The notes under the pieces: model-generated
What the model was told of the DNA's origin: nothing
What the model saw: only the letters and a program-made list of their open reading frames with translations
Database searches by the model: none
Shown here: in pieces, positions 35,030-43,569 of the stretch
Layout of the letters: each line of letters opens with the position of its first letter
Numbering within the stretch: the first letter of the stretch is position 1
Assembly (NCBI GenBank): GCA_964354265.1
Contig: CAYGYY010000002.1
Location: 1-52,713, forward strand
From: Fen731 sp964354265
GTDB lineage: Bacteria > Actinomycetota > Humimicrobiia > Humimicrobiales > Humimicrobiaceae
Direction of reading: 5' to 3'
DNA: 52,713 bases
Translations under genes and position numbers: made by a program

Positions 35030-36178
35030 ATGAAAAAAATACCCGTTGTAATAATTGATAAAGATGAGAAGAATATCGAAAAGACTCTTGCCCTTCTTGA
35101 AATATTTCCGGATATTGGCGCAACAAAATTCAGTAATGATATTTATGACCTTGAAATGGTCCTGGTGAAAAAGATCCCCACTGTTGTAATAATAGGTCCC
35201 AATTATGTCCTGAGTGACCTGCAGGAATTACTGGTCCATTACAGCAATTCTTTAAATGCTATCAAGATAATCCTGCTGTCTAAAAGCATTTCTGCTGAAC
35301 TTTTAAAATCGGCCCTTAAACTTAATATCCATGATTTAATAGAATACCCGTTCCAGGAAAAAGATCTCCGGGATTCATTTAAGAGGGCTGAATATATTTT
35401 TACAGACAATGCCGGGCAGGAATCAAAAGAAATATCTGAGTGCGAACGAATAATGTTTTTCAGCACAAAAGGCGGAGCAGGCAATACTTTCCTTGCAATA
35501 AATTTTGCAATAGCGCTTAAAGCTAAAACAAATAAAGAAGTGGTTTTATATGACATGAACTTCCAGTTTGGAGATGTTGCGCTGATGCTGAACATATATC
35601 CAAAAAATACTATTTTTGACCTGGTGGCAATAAACAAATATGATCCGGAAAACTTGAGTATTTTACTGACACAGCATAGCTCGGGTATAAAAATCCTGCC
35701 CTCCCCGATAGACCCCTCTCAGGGTGAATCTATAAGCATTGATTCTTCATTGAAGATTTTTGATAGCCTGACCTGCGTTTGTGATTATGTTGTAATAGAT
35801 GCGCCCTTCGGGTTCAAAGATAATGTCTTATCCGTAATGGATAAGATAGATTATATGTTCCTGGTTGCTACAAAAGATGTGCCCAGTATTAAAAACCTGA
35901 AGATCTGCCTGCAGCTGCTGGAAAGGCTTTCATATCCGAAGGAAAGAACATATGTAATTTTGAACCGCGCAGACAGCAGGGTGGATTTTGAAGTTGATGA
36001 GATAGAAAAGACAATACAGCGAAAAATCGATATACATATCCCCGGAGACAAACTTATTCCTATAAGTATAAATAAGGGTGTTCCGATAATCACCAGCTCA
36101 CCAAAGTCTCCAGTTGGGACTAGTATTTCTAAGATGTTGGATGTGGTCATTCCTAAGAAGGAAAAAGTAAAGATTTGA
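35030..36178 (+). CDS. CpaE/TadZ pilus localisation ATPase with deviant Walker A
   Basis: 382 residues. A receiver-like domain (about 5-118) without the full phospho-acceptor set precedes a MinD/ParA-type ATPase domain (about 140-378). The P-loop is KGGAGNT (147-153), with Asn at the position of the usual invariant Lys (KGGxGKT). Walker B-like VVIDAP and the DMNFQFGDVALML segment are present. TadZ/CpaE proteins place the pilus machine at the pole. Atypical P-loops are known in TadZ, so nucleotide binding may be weak or altered. A GAGG ribosome site precedes ATG. Confidence 0.9.
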   Translation: MKKIPVVIIDKDEKNIEKTLALLEIFPDIGATKFSNDIYDLEMVLVKKIPTVVIIGPNYVLSDLQELLVHYSNSLNAIKIILLSKSISAELLKSALKLNIHDLIEYPFQEKDLRDSFKRAEYIFTDNAGQESKEISECERIMFFSTKGGAGNTFLAINFAIALKAKTNKEVVLYDMNFQFGDVALMLNIYPKNTIFDLVAINKYDPENLSILLTQHSSGIKILPSPIDPSQGESISIDSSLKIFDSLTCVCDYVVIDAPFGFKDNVLSVMDKIDYMFLVATKDVPSIKNLKICLQLLERLSYPKERTYVILNRADSRVDFEVDEIEKTIQRKIDIHIPGDKLIPISINKGVPIITSSPKSPVGTSISKMLDVVIPKKEKVKI

Positions 36179-36206
36179 TAAATACTTAATAATAAAGGAT
36201 GAGATT

Positions 36207-37562
36207 ATGGGACTTCAGGAAAAGATACGGAACCTGCAGGAGATTGAAAATAAATTATCGCCTACCAGCGGGGAAACCCTTTCTCTTCGCGCAAAACGGA
36301 TAGAGGATATAAAAAGAGACGTACACCACAGGCTGGTTGAAGAGCTTTCAGACGTGATTTTCAGGAAAAATATCAGTGATTCCGAATTGAAATCCAAGGT
36401 ATCTGCCAGTACGCAGAAAATGGTGTTCGAAACTGATTTTCCACTTACTCATGAAGAAAGAAACAAAATAATAACAGAAATAATCGATAACATCGTAGGT
36501 TATGGACCTATAGAGGAATTCTTAAGGGATAAAGAAGTTACAGAAATAATGGTTAATAATCCCTCTACGATATTTGTTGAAAAATTCGGCAAGATCCATA
36601 TGACTTCCAAGTCTTTCATAGATGAAAACCATCTAATGAGGATAATAGATAAAATAGTCTCAAAGATAGGTCGAAGGGTCGATGAGGCATCGCCTTATGT
36701 AGACGCAAGGTTGCCGGATGGTTCAAGAGTAAATATAATCATAGGACCTCTGGCACTGAATGGACCGGTAATGACTATAAGGAAATTTTCTGCCGAACCT
36801 TTCACAACAGAGGATCTTATCCAGATGGGGACATTTTCAAGAAAACTTTCAGATTTTATTAAGGCTTGTGTCAAAGGAAGGGTAAATATACTTATTTCAG
36901 GAGGTACAGGAACTGGTAAAACGACCTTATTAAATGTAGTTTCCTCCTTTCTCCCGGACGATGAGAGAATAATAACTATTGAAGATGCCGCTGAACTCCA
37001 GCTCGATCAGTCCCATGTCATAAGGCTTGAATCAAGGCCTCCAAACATAGAAGGTAAAGGGGCTGTAATAATTCGGGACCTTGTCAGGAATGCCCTGAGG
37101 ATGAGACCCGACAGAATAGTGGTCGGTGAAGTAAGGGGTGGAGAGGCGCTTGACATGCTCCAGGCAATGAATACCGGTCATGACGGAAGCTTAAGTACGG
37201 TGCACGCTAACTCACCCAGGGATGTTCTATCCAGGCTTGAAACAATGGTTTTAATGGCAGGAGTAGACCTTCCGGTAAGGGCAATAAGGGAACAGATTTC
37301 TTCAGCAATAAACCTTATTGTTCACATGAGCAGGCTAAAAGACGGTACCAGGAAGATTATTAAAGTCACTGAAGTTCAGGGAATGGAAGGCGAAATAATA
37401 ACCCTGCAGGATATCTTTGTATTCGATTATTCAGCAGGTATGGACGATAAGGGAAATTATATAGGAACGATAAAATCTACGGGACTGAGGCCAAAATTTC
37501 TGGCAAGGCTGCATGATTACGGTGTTGAAGTGCCAAACACTATTTTTATGGAAGAAACATAA
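36207..37562 (+). CDS. cpaF: CpaF/TadA type II/IV secretion ATPase, pilus motor
   Basis: 451 residues, full length. An N-terminal helical domain (1-90) leads to the ATPase core with GYGPIEEFLRDKEVTEIMVN, Walker A GGTGTGKTT (232-240), an Asp-box/Walker B region with RPDRIVVGEVRGGEALDMLQ and the His box of HDGSLSTVHANSPRDVL. It powers Flp pilus extension from the cytoplasmic face with TadB and TadC. It lies within the tad operon behind an AAAGGATG ribosome site. Confidence 0.96.
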   Translation: MGLQEKIRNLQEIENKLSPTSGETLSLRAKRIEDIKRDVHHRLVEELSDVIFRKNISDSELKSKVSASTQKMVFETDFPLTHEERNKIITEIIDNIVGYGPIEEFLRDKEVTEIMVNNPSTIFVEKFGKIHMTSKSFIDENHLMRIIDKIVSKIGRRVDEASPYVDARLPDGSRVNIIIGPLALNGPVMTIRKFSAEPFTTEDLIQMGTFSRKLSDFIKACVKGRVNILISGGTGTGKTTLLNVVSSFLPDDERIITIEDAAELQLDQSHVIRLESRPPNIEGKGAVIIRDLVRNALRMRPDRIVVGEVRGGEALDMLQAMNTGHDGSLSTVHANSPRDVLSRLETMVLMAGVDLPVRAIREQISSAINLIVHMSRLKDGTRKIIKVTEVQGMEGEIITLQDIFVFDYSAGMDDKGNYIGTIKSTGLRPKFLARLHDYGVEVPNTIFMEET

Positions 37563-37586
37563 AATTTTATGGAAAAAAACTAAAAT

Positions 37587-39644
37587 ATGAAGAACAATAT
37601 AAATAAAGACAGCTTAAAAAACAATATAAATACCCTGGCAATTTTGTTGCTTATTTGCATCACAGTTCCTTTTCTTGCTTTTTTATCACCTGGCACTATT
37701 TGGGCAGAACCTGAAGAATCCCAGACCCAGGTGCAGGATTTCGAAGAAGGGCCAATAGTATCAGAATCTGGAGAAACAATAATAAAAGAGGTAGATGCAG
37801 CAGGTTTTCCGAATATAAGTATGTATATAAGTTTCAGTGAAGATTCAGAGATAGGGGTCCAGGAACTTGGAAGAGAAAACTTCATTATTACTGAAAACGG
37901 AAAAAATATTGAGAATTTTGAAATAAAGAAAATAGGAGAAATAAGTGAACCCATGGGGATAGCCCTGGCTGTGGATGCAAGCGGGAGCATGCAGGGCAAT
38001 CCGATAGAAGATGCAAAAAGCGCATCGAGAGTATTTATTGATGCAATGAGGGATATAGACAAGATAACAGTTGTCGGCTTTTCCGATACTGCAACGCTAT
38101 ACTCGAGTTTTACATCTGATAAGCAAAGACTGGAAAATGCTGTAGCTGGCATAGTTGCCAATGGTGAAACCGCATTATTCGACGGCATAATAAAAGGTAT
38201 TGAACAGTTTAATAATTTTAAAGACCTGAAACATAAATATCTGGTAGTGCTTTCAGATGGTGCGGATACTGTGAGCACTAAAACCGCAGTAGACTGTATC
38301 AACAAAGCCAGTTCTGCTGGAATAACAGTATATTCAATAGCTCTTTTATCAAACGAATTTAATCCACGGGACCTGGAGCATATCGCTTTAAGTACAAATG
38401 GGGAGCTTTTAAAAACTGCTGATTCAAATGAACTGATAGGCCTATATTCAAGTATTTCCGAAAAAATAAGAAACCAGTATAAAATAACCTACAGGAGCAG
38501 TGCTGCGACTGTTGAAAAAATCTCATCCTTAATATCTATAAGCGCAGGTGGATATAATGATTCGATAGAGATAAGTTATGAAAATCCTTTTGTAACCCTC
38601 TCCGGCAACGGTGTCATATCAAAATCCCAGTCTTCTCTTTCCATGACAAAAATCTCAATTTTGAATCTATGGTGGATGAGGCTTCTGATATATATACTGA
38701 TTTTTGCCAGCGTCACTCTTTTTATTTATATAATCTCTACGGTAATGATACCGGGTAAACCAAGTTTAAAAGGCAGGATGGATTACTATCTTTATAATGC
38801 ATCCGATATTACAGCAGAAAGTGAAACTGGAGAAAAAAAGAAAACAGGGTTCTTCTCAAGGTTTTCAAAAGCAACAAATAAAGCATCAGGAAATGCAAGA
38901 TACGGGGAGCTTTTTGACCTTAAGCTTAGAAGAGCAGGAATGAATATTTCCGGGACCAAATTTGTTACCATGCATATGGTTGCTGTGGTTGTCGTTACAG
39001 CAGCAGTGTTTATTTTGACTAAGAATTTTTTAGTGACACTGGCAGTCGTTGTTTTTATAATCTTTATACCGTTCTTACTTATAAACTTTAAAACCAACCA
39101 AAGGATAAAAAAATTCAATGAGCAGCTCCCTGATACTCTGCAGCTTGTAGAAGGAGCGCTAAAAGCAGGATACAGCCTCAACCAGTCCCTGGTAATGGTG
39201 ATAAATGAAACAAAACCCCCGATTTCTGAAGAATTCAGGATAACCTTGAATGAGATAAGAATGGGCATTTCAGAAAAAGCGGCACTTGAAAATATGGCTA
39301 AGAGAATAAACAGTGAATTATTTGACTGGGTCATTCTTGCAGTCAATATCCAGCGGGAAGTTGGAGGCAATCTTGCTGAGATTATGGATATTATTGCCAA
39401 TACAATAAGGGAGAAAGAAAGAGTATTAAGGCAGATAAAGGCACTTACAGCCGAAGGAAAACTTTCAGCATATGTTTTGATAGGTCTGCCCATTATCCTG
39501 GGAATCGCGCTATCGATTCTTAACAAGGCATACATCAGCGTCTTGTTTTCGACAAAAATAGGTTTTATGATGCTCGCTCTTGCTGCAATCCTGATGATTA
39601 TAGGAATAGTCTGGATTTTAAGGATAGTAAAAATTGACTATTAA
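37587..39644 (+). CDS. Fusion of a secreted VWA domain with TadB (T2SSF) pilus platform protein
   Basis: 685 residues. A signal sequence (about 15-40) precedes an extracytoplasmic VWA domain (about 83-290) with a full MIDAS: DASGS (130-134), Thr195 and Asp224. A transmembrane helix (364-388), a cytoplasmic linker, two helices (458-500), a T2SSF domain (about 515-640) and two C-terminal helices complete a TadB. Typical TadB is about 300 residues without VWA. The frame is continuous, so this is a real fusion as written. The VWA domain may bind pilin, wall or a surface ligand through Mg2+. It follows cpaF by 24 bases; no ribosome site is obvious before ATG. Confidence 0.92.
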   Translation: MKNNINKDSLKNNINTLAILLLICITVPFLAFLSPGTIWAEPEESQTQVQDFEEGPIVSESGETIIKEVDAAGFPNISMYISFSEDSEIGVQELGRENFIITENGKNIENFEIKKIGEISEPMGIALAVDASGSMQGNPIEDAKSASRVFIDAMRDIDKITVVGFSDTATLYSSFTSDKQRLENAVAGIVANGETALFDGIIKGIEQFNNFKDLKHKYLVVLSDGADTVSTKTAVDCINKASSAGITVYSIALLSNEFNPRDLEHIALSTNGELLKTADSNELIGLYSSISEKIRNQYKITYRSSAATVEKISSLISISAGGYNDSIEISYENPFVTLSGNGVISKSQSSLSMTKISILNLWWMRLLIYILIFASVTLFIYIISTVMIPGKPSLKGRMDYYLYNASDITAESETGEKKKTGFFSRFSKATNKASGNARYGELFDLKLRRAGMNISGTKFVTMHMVAVVVVTAAVFILTKNFLVTLAVVVFIIFIPFLLINFKTNQRIKKFNEQLPDTLQLVEGALKAGYSLNQSLVMVINETKPPISEEFRITLNEIRMGISEKAALENMAKRINSELFDWVILAVNIQREVGGNLAEIMDIIANTIREKERVLRQIKALTAEGKLSAYVLIGLPIILGIALSILNKAYISVLFSTKIGFMMLALAAILMIIGIVWILRIVKIDY

Positions 39645-39668
39645 TTATTTAGAAAGGATCATGGCGAT

Positions 39669-40598
39669 ATGAATATATATATTATCATGGCAATAGTCTT
39701 TATAGCTGTTGTGAGCCTTACAATGTTCTTTTGCCTGCCGGCTATAATCAGGAGCCTTCCAAAAAAATCGCTCGTAAAGCTGAAATATTATGATAATGCT
39801 TCAAAACTTTCTGAGCAGAAAGCTACTATACTTGAAAAATCACTAAACCCGGTCTTCAGGAAAGTAATATCCCAGGCAAGAAAGATACTGCCAAAAAATC
39901 TTGTTGAATCTGTAAAAAGCAGGCTGGAGCTTGCCGGTATACAGGATGTGGTAAGGATTGATATTTTTCTGGCAATTAAATTTTTCCTGCCATTCATATT
40001 TCTTTTTGCTTTGATTTTCATGATGCTGTTTTTCGATGTGCCGGGAACTGTAAGGCTCGCAATAGTGATTCTTGTTCCTTTTACTTACATTCTTCCCGAC
40101 TACTATCTTAAAAGCAAGACTGCAAAAAGACAGGATGAAATAAGGAGGAGCCTTCCAAATGCACTTGACCTTCTCACCATAAGTGTTGAAGCAGGTCTTG
40201 GGTTTGACCAGGCATTGTACAAAGTTGCAGTTAATACAAAAGGCACGCTAGGTGATGAATTCAAGAGGACATTGAAAGAAATGGAAATCGGAGTATCAAG
40301 AAAAGATGCCTTGAAGAATTTAAGCAAGAGGACAGATATATCAGAATTGAACACTTTTATTTTTTCAATCATCCAGGCTGAAATATTCGGCATATCTATT
40401 GGCAAGGTCCTGAGGATCCAGGCAGGAGAAATGCGTATAAAAAGAAGACAAATAGCGGAAGAAAAGGGTATAAAAGCGCCTGTCAAACTGGTATTTCCAA
40501 CTATCCTTTTTTTGTTTCCTGCCCTGATGGTTATCATATTAGGGCCTGCCGGTATAAGGATAATAGATACATTCAAAGTAATAATGGGTGGGAATTAA
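39669..40598 (+). CDS. tadC: TadC (T2SSF) pilus platform protein
   Basis: 309 residues. An N-terminal helix (about 3-27), a cytoplasmic region, two helices (about 98-140), a T2SSF domain (about 165-285) with SLPNALDLLTISVEAGLGFDQ and ISKLNTF-type second helices, and a C-terminal helix. It pairs with the TadB half of the preceding fusion to form the inner-membrane platform driven by CpaF. The gene follows by 24 bases. Confidence 0.93.
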   Translation: MNIYIIMAIVFIAVVSLTMFFCLPAIIRSLPKKSLVKLKYYDNASKLSEQKATILEKSLNPVFRKVISQARKILPKNLVESVKSRLELAGIQDVVRIDIFLAIKFFLPFIFLFALIFMMLFFDVPGTVRLAIVILVPFTYILPDYYLKSKTAKRQDEIRRSLPNALDLLTISVEAGLGFDQALYKVAVNTKGTLGDEFKRTLKEMEIGVSRKDALKNLSKRTDISELNTFIFSIIQAEIFGISIGKVLRIQAGEMRIKRRQIAEEKGIKAPVKLVFPTILFLFPALMVIILGPAGIRIIDTFKVIMGGN

Positions 40599-40674
40599 CA
40601 GGCAGGTGGTTTTTGAAGGTATACATTAAAAGTAAATGTATGATTACTATCATTAAAAATAAGCAGGAAATTAT

Positions 40675-41550
40675 ATGGAACAAAAAGAAATAATAGAAAC
40701 TGCAGGAGACGCAGGCATTAGGCAAACGAAGGAAAAGAATGAATTTGAGGATATATTCAGGGAGATGCTTAGCATTGAGGATACCAAGAATCTTAGCAGC
40801 AAAGTTAAATACTGCCTGATAAAAATATCAATAGATAATTTTAATGAAATTTCATCGTTAATGAAGGCTGAAGAAAAAAATTCACTGATATACAAGTTCT
40901 CAAATTTTTTATTCAAAAATCTCAGAAAGAAAGATATATACCTCATGTCTGAGCCAGGGAAGTTCCTGGTGATTTTTCCGGATATAAGCGTGGATGCTGC
41001 AGATACAGTAATGAAAAGAATAATAGTCTCTGCAGAAAAAGAATTCAGTCAGAACTTAAAGGTGAGTTGGGATGTCCTGGTAGGTACAAACAAGGAAGAA
41101 GAAATCAAACCATTTATCAGGAAATCAGATCTTATTTCAAATTTAAATAAAAATCCTACAACGGGTAGAGTCGTTGAAAAGGTGATTTTAAAAAAACAGG
41201 CGTCAAGTCTGATTTTCAGGAATTTTCTTATTTCATTTATATTATTTGCTTTAATTCTTATTGCTGGCATTACTCTTATATTTTATGGGACAAGCAGATT
41301 TTATTATTTCCCTGGATATGAAGCGTTTGAGAATTTCCTGCAAAATATGATGCCTGGCGCAATAAGATATTTCAGCAGTATAAACATTAAAGCTACCCCA
41401 TTTCTATTCTTTATAGTTTTGATTCTTTCACTTAGCCTGACTTTTGGTCTGGGGATGTTCACAGGTTTTATAATTAACTTGAAGATGAAAAACTCAGGAA
41501 CGCTCAGGATCAAAATAGCAGCTCTGCAAAGCAAGAATAATGCGGCTTAA
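40675..41550 (+). CDS. Membrane protein with degenerate GGDEF-like domain
   Basis: 291 residues. The cytoplasmic N-terminus (about 40-165) has the GGDEF-fold pattern: CLIKISIDNFNEISSLM aligned with the D-x-D-x-F-K-x-N strand, RKKDIYLMSEPGKFLVIFPD aligned with the R-x-x-D...GGDEF...P loop, and VMKRI after it. The catalytic GGDEF is EPGKF (93-97), so no cyclase activity is expected. Two C-terminal helices follow (about 183-205 and 243-268). It is the last gene of the tad operon (77 bases after tadC) and may sense a nucleotide or scaffold the machine. The fold call is by eye and should be treated as tentative. Confidence 0.6.
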   Translation: MEQKEIIETAGDAGIRQTKEKNEFEDIFREMLSIEDTKNLSSKVKYCLIKISIDNFNEISSLMKAEEKNSLIYKFSNFLFKNLRKKDIYLMSEPGKFLVIFPDISVDAADTVMKRIIVSAEKEFSQNLKVSWDVLVGTNKEEEIKPFIRKSDLISNLNKNPTTGRVVEKVILKKQASSLIFRNFLISFILFALILIAGITLIFYGTSRFYYFPGYEAFENFLQNMMPGAIRYFSSINIKATPFLFFIVLILSLSLTFGLGMFTGFIINLKMKNSGTLRIKIAALQSKNNAA

Positions 41551-41554
41551 AACT

Positions 41555-41580
41555 AAAACCAGCACCCGCTCTCTGGTTTT
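41555..41580 (+). terminator. Likely terminator of the Tad operon
   Basis: AAAACCAG (41555-41562) and CTGGTTTT (41573-41580) form an 8-bp stem with a 10-base loop just after the last tad gene. The T-run is short and within the stem, so termination may be leaky. Confidence 0.5.
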
Positions 41581-41751
41581 AAACCAGGATATCTGGCCTT
41601 AAAACTATACATTTTTTTATAGGATTTCACTTCCTGATTATTAAAGATTTAATCTTGAATACATGTTGAAAAAAGTAGTATCATTTATCTGGATGCCTTT
41701 AGAAGGTTATCCTGAGATGATTTGGCAGAAATATTTTTCCGGAGAGGATAT

Positions 41752-42741
41752 ATGTATACTGGCGCTGATTTCCTTATAGATAAAGATATGAACATTTATC
41801 TGAGCGAGGTCAATACCGGACTACCCGGAGGTGCACAGGAATATGATCTTATACATCGGTTGTTGTTTAATAGAGCTTCTGGTGTTTTTTTAAAGATTGA
41901 AAAAATTTGCAGAGAGCAATACAAAAAACCCTTTAAAAAATATATCAGGGAACTGTCGTTTTTTAAGGATTTGAAGACACTAAAGATATGGATGGATGAA
42001 CAGGGGCCCCCTCCTGTAAATCCGGATAATTATTTAAGGCTGGAAGACAAATGGGTGCAGTATTTAGTCCTTTCCGGGAATTATCCTGTAATTCCAACAG
42101 TTTTATTTAATAAGGAAAATCTTGGATACTTTAAAGAGGCACTGTTGCAGGATCAGTGTTTCATATTAAAAAGACGGTTTGGCAGGGGCGGCAGGGGCTT
42201 CAGGAAGATATTGGATTTAAGTGGTCTTGATAACTTGATAGAATCAGAAATTACCAGCAATTTTTATATACAGCAGCCCTACCTAAACAGTACTGTAAAG
42301 TGCGGCAAAGACATGTTTAGATTATCTTTGAGGGCGCTATCTTTTGCAGGGAAATTCATATGTATGTATGCCAACATTTCAAAAAAGGTCACTTCCAATC
42401 ACGGGTTTCTCTTTTATGTGAATCCGGATAAACACTTAGGTATAAAGGGCTGCAGTTTTAATATAACGCTGGTAACTAAAAGAGCATGGGAAGCGCATAT
42501 TTTTTTTGGAAAAGATATGCCAGATTATCTATACCACAATCTTAATGAAGAACGGGTTTCGGATTCAGTGTTAAACATTCCGCAGGATATATATGAAAAA
42601 ATAATAAAAATATCTACTTCTATAAGCCGATTTTATATGGAGCTGGATGCTTCAGAATTGCCCAAATGCTATCTTGAGGAAGAGGGTTTTAATGATTTTC
42701 CAGATGGCCAGAAAATAACAGAAGAGATGAAAGGAGAGTAA
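41752..42741 (+). CDS. ATP-grasp-like protein, possibly permuted or N-terminally truncated
   Basis: 329 residues from ATG at 41752, with GGAGAGG just upstream; a UUG at 41722 would add 10. It begins with TGADFLIDKDMNIYLSEVN (3-21), normally the late Mg2+-binding part of an ATP-grasp fold. From about 98 there is an apparent new ATP-grasp: LEDKWVQYLVLSGNYPVIPT, FILKRRFGRGGRGF (137-150) as the nucleotide-binding lysine and Gly-rich loop, YIQQPYL (172-178) and KDMFRLSL. No second D-x-N-x-x-x-x-E-x-N motif appears at its end. Either the fold is circularly permuted or the gene has lost the first of two tandem domains. An overlapping 38-codon frame at 41663 could be a remnant. The ligated substrate is unknown. 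Confidence 0.62.
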   Translation: MYTGADFLIDKDMNIYLSEVNTGLPGGAQEYDLIHRLLFNRASGVFLKIEKICREQYKKPFKKYIRELSFFKDLKTLKIWMDEQGPPPVNPDNYLRLEDKWVQYLVLSGNYPVIPTVLFNKENLGYFKEALLQDQCFILKRRFGRGGRGFRKILDLSGLDNLIESEITSNFYIQQPYLNSTVKCGKDMFRLSLRALSFAGKFICMYANISKKVTSNHGFLFYVNPDKHLGIKGCSFNITLVTKRAWEAHIFFGKDMPDYLYHNLNEERVSDSVLNIPQDIYEKIIKISTSISRFYMELDASELPKCYLEEEGFNDFPDGQKITEEMKGE

Positions 42742-42742
42742 G

Positions 42743-43483
42743 ATGAAAGGTAAAATGAAAATTAAAGTATTGATGCTTGCAATAGCGGCCTTTGTAAGCC
42801 TGGTTTCTTTAACTTCTGTTTCATGCATAAGACTGGCAGGATTGCAGGGCTCAGGCAATGTAGTAAGCGAGGAAAGAAGCGTATCAGGATTTAATGCTGT
42901 TGCTGTCAGTTCAGGGATGAATCTGTACCTTAGGCAGGGTGATACTGAGTACTGCAAGCTGGAAACCGATGATAATATTATTTCCCAGATAGTTACTGAA
43001 GTAAAAAATGAAAAACTGGTTATAGAGTATAAGAATTTTCTTGGAGGGATAAGCACACGAAAGCCTGTAAATGTTTATGTTACAGTAAAAAATTTAAATG
43101 AGGTTTCAGCTTCCAGTGGTTCAAGGGTAGAAAGTGAGCTTATTAATTCAAATTCACTTGAAATAAACATGGGCAGCGGTTCAAATGGTGAATTCATTGT
43201 CAGCACCAGGAGTCTTGATGTCGGTCTTTCAAGCGGCTCACAGTTGGAAGTATCAGGAGAGACACAGAGCCAGAACGTAGACCTTTCAAGCGGGGTGACC
43301 TACAATGCTGAAGACCTTACAAGCATGAATGCAGAGTTAGATGTTTCAAGCGGTGCACAAGCTAAAATTATGGTAAGCGATAGCCTTGATGTAGATATCT
43401 CAAGCGGAGGCAGTGTAGAATATTCCGGCTCACCGCAGGTAACGTCAAACATATCGTCAGGAGGTAGCCTAAAAAATAATTAG
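42743..43483 (+). CDS. DUF2807 (head GIN domain) lipoprotein 1
   Basis: 246 residues. The signal ends in the lipobox SVSC (Cys28). The DUF2807 core (about 45-245) includes GSGNVVSEERSVSGFNAVAV, then repeated strand turns of the form SSG in a right-handed beta-helix (for example VSSGSQLEVSGE-like steps), ending ISSGGSLKNN. The domain is often called a putative auto-transporter adhesin head, but no function is proven. It starts one base after the ATP-grasp gene, behind AAAGGAGAG, so both are co-translated. Confidence 0.9.
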   Translation: MKGKMKIKVLMLAIAAFVSLVSLTSVSCIRLAGLQGSGNVVSEERSVSGFNAVAVSSGMNLYLRQGDTEYCKLETDDNIISQIVTEVKNEKLVIEYKNFLGGISTRKPVNVYVTVKNLNEVSASSGSRVESELINSNSLEINMGSGSNGEFIVSTRSLDVGLSSGSQLEVSGETQSQNVDLSSGVTYNAEDLTSMNAELDVSSGAQAKIMVSDSLDVDISSGGSVEYSGSPQVTSNISSGGSLKNN

Positions 43484-43569
43484 GCCATATAAACGGTGAA
43501 ACAAAAAAATATTTGGACCAATATCTATTTGATTATCAATTTTAGAGAATATAGTGAAAGAAGAAAAAA

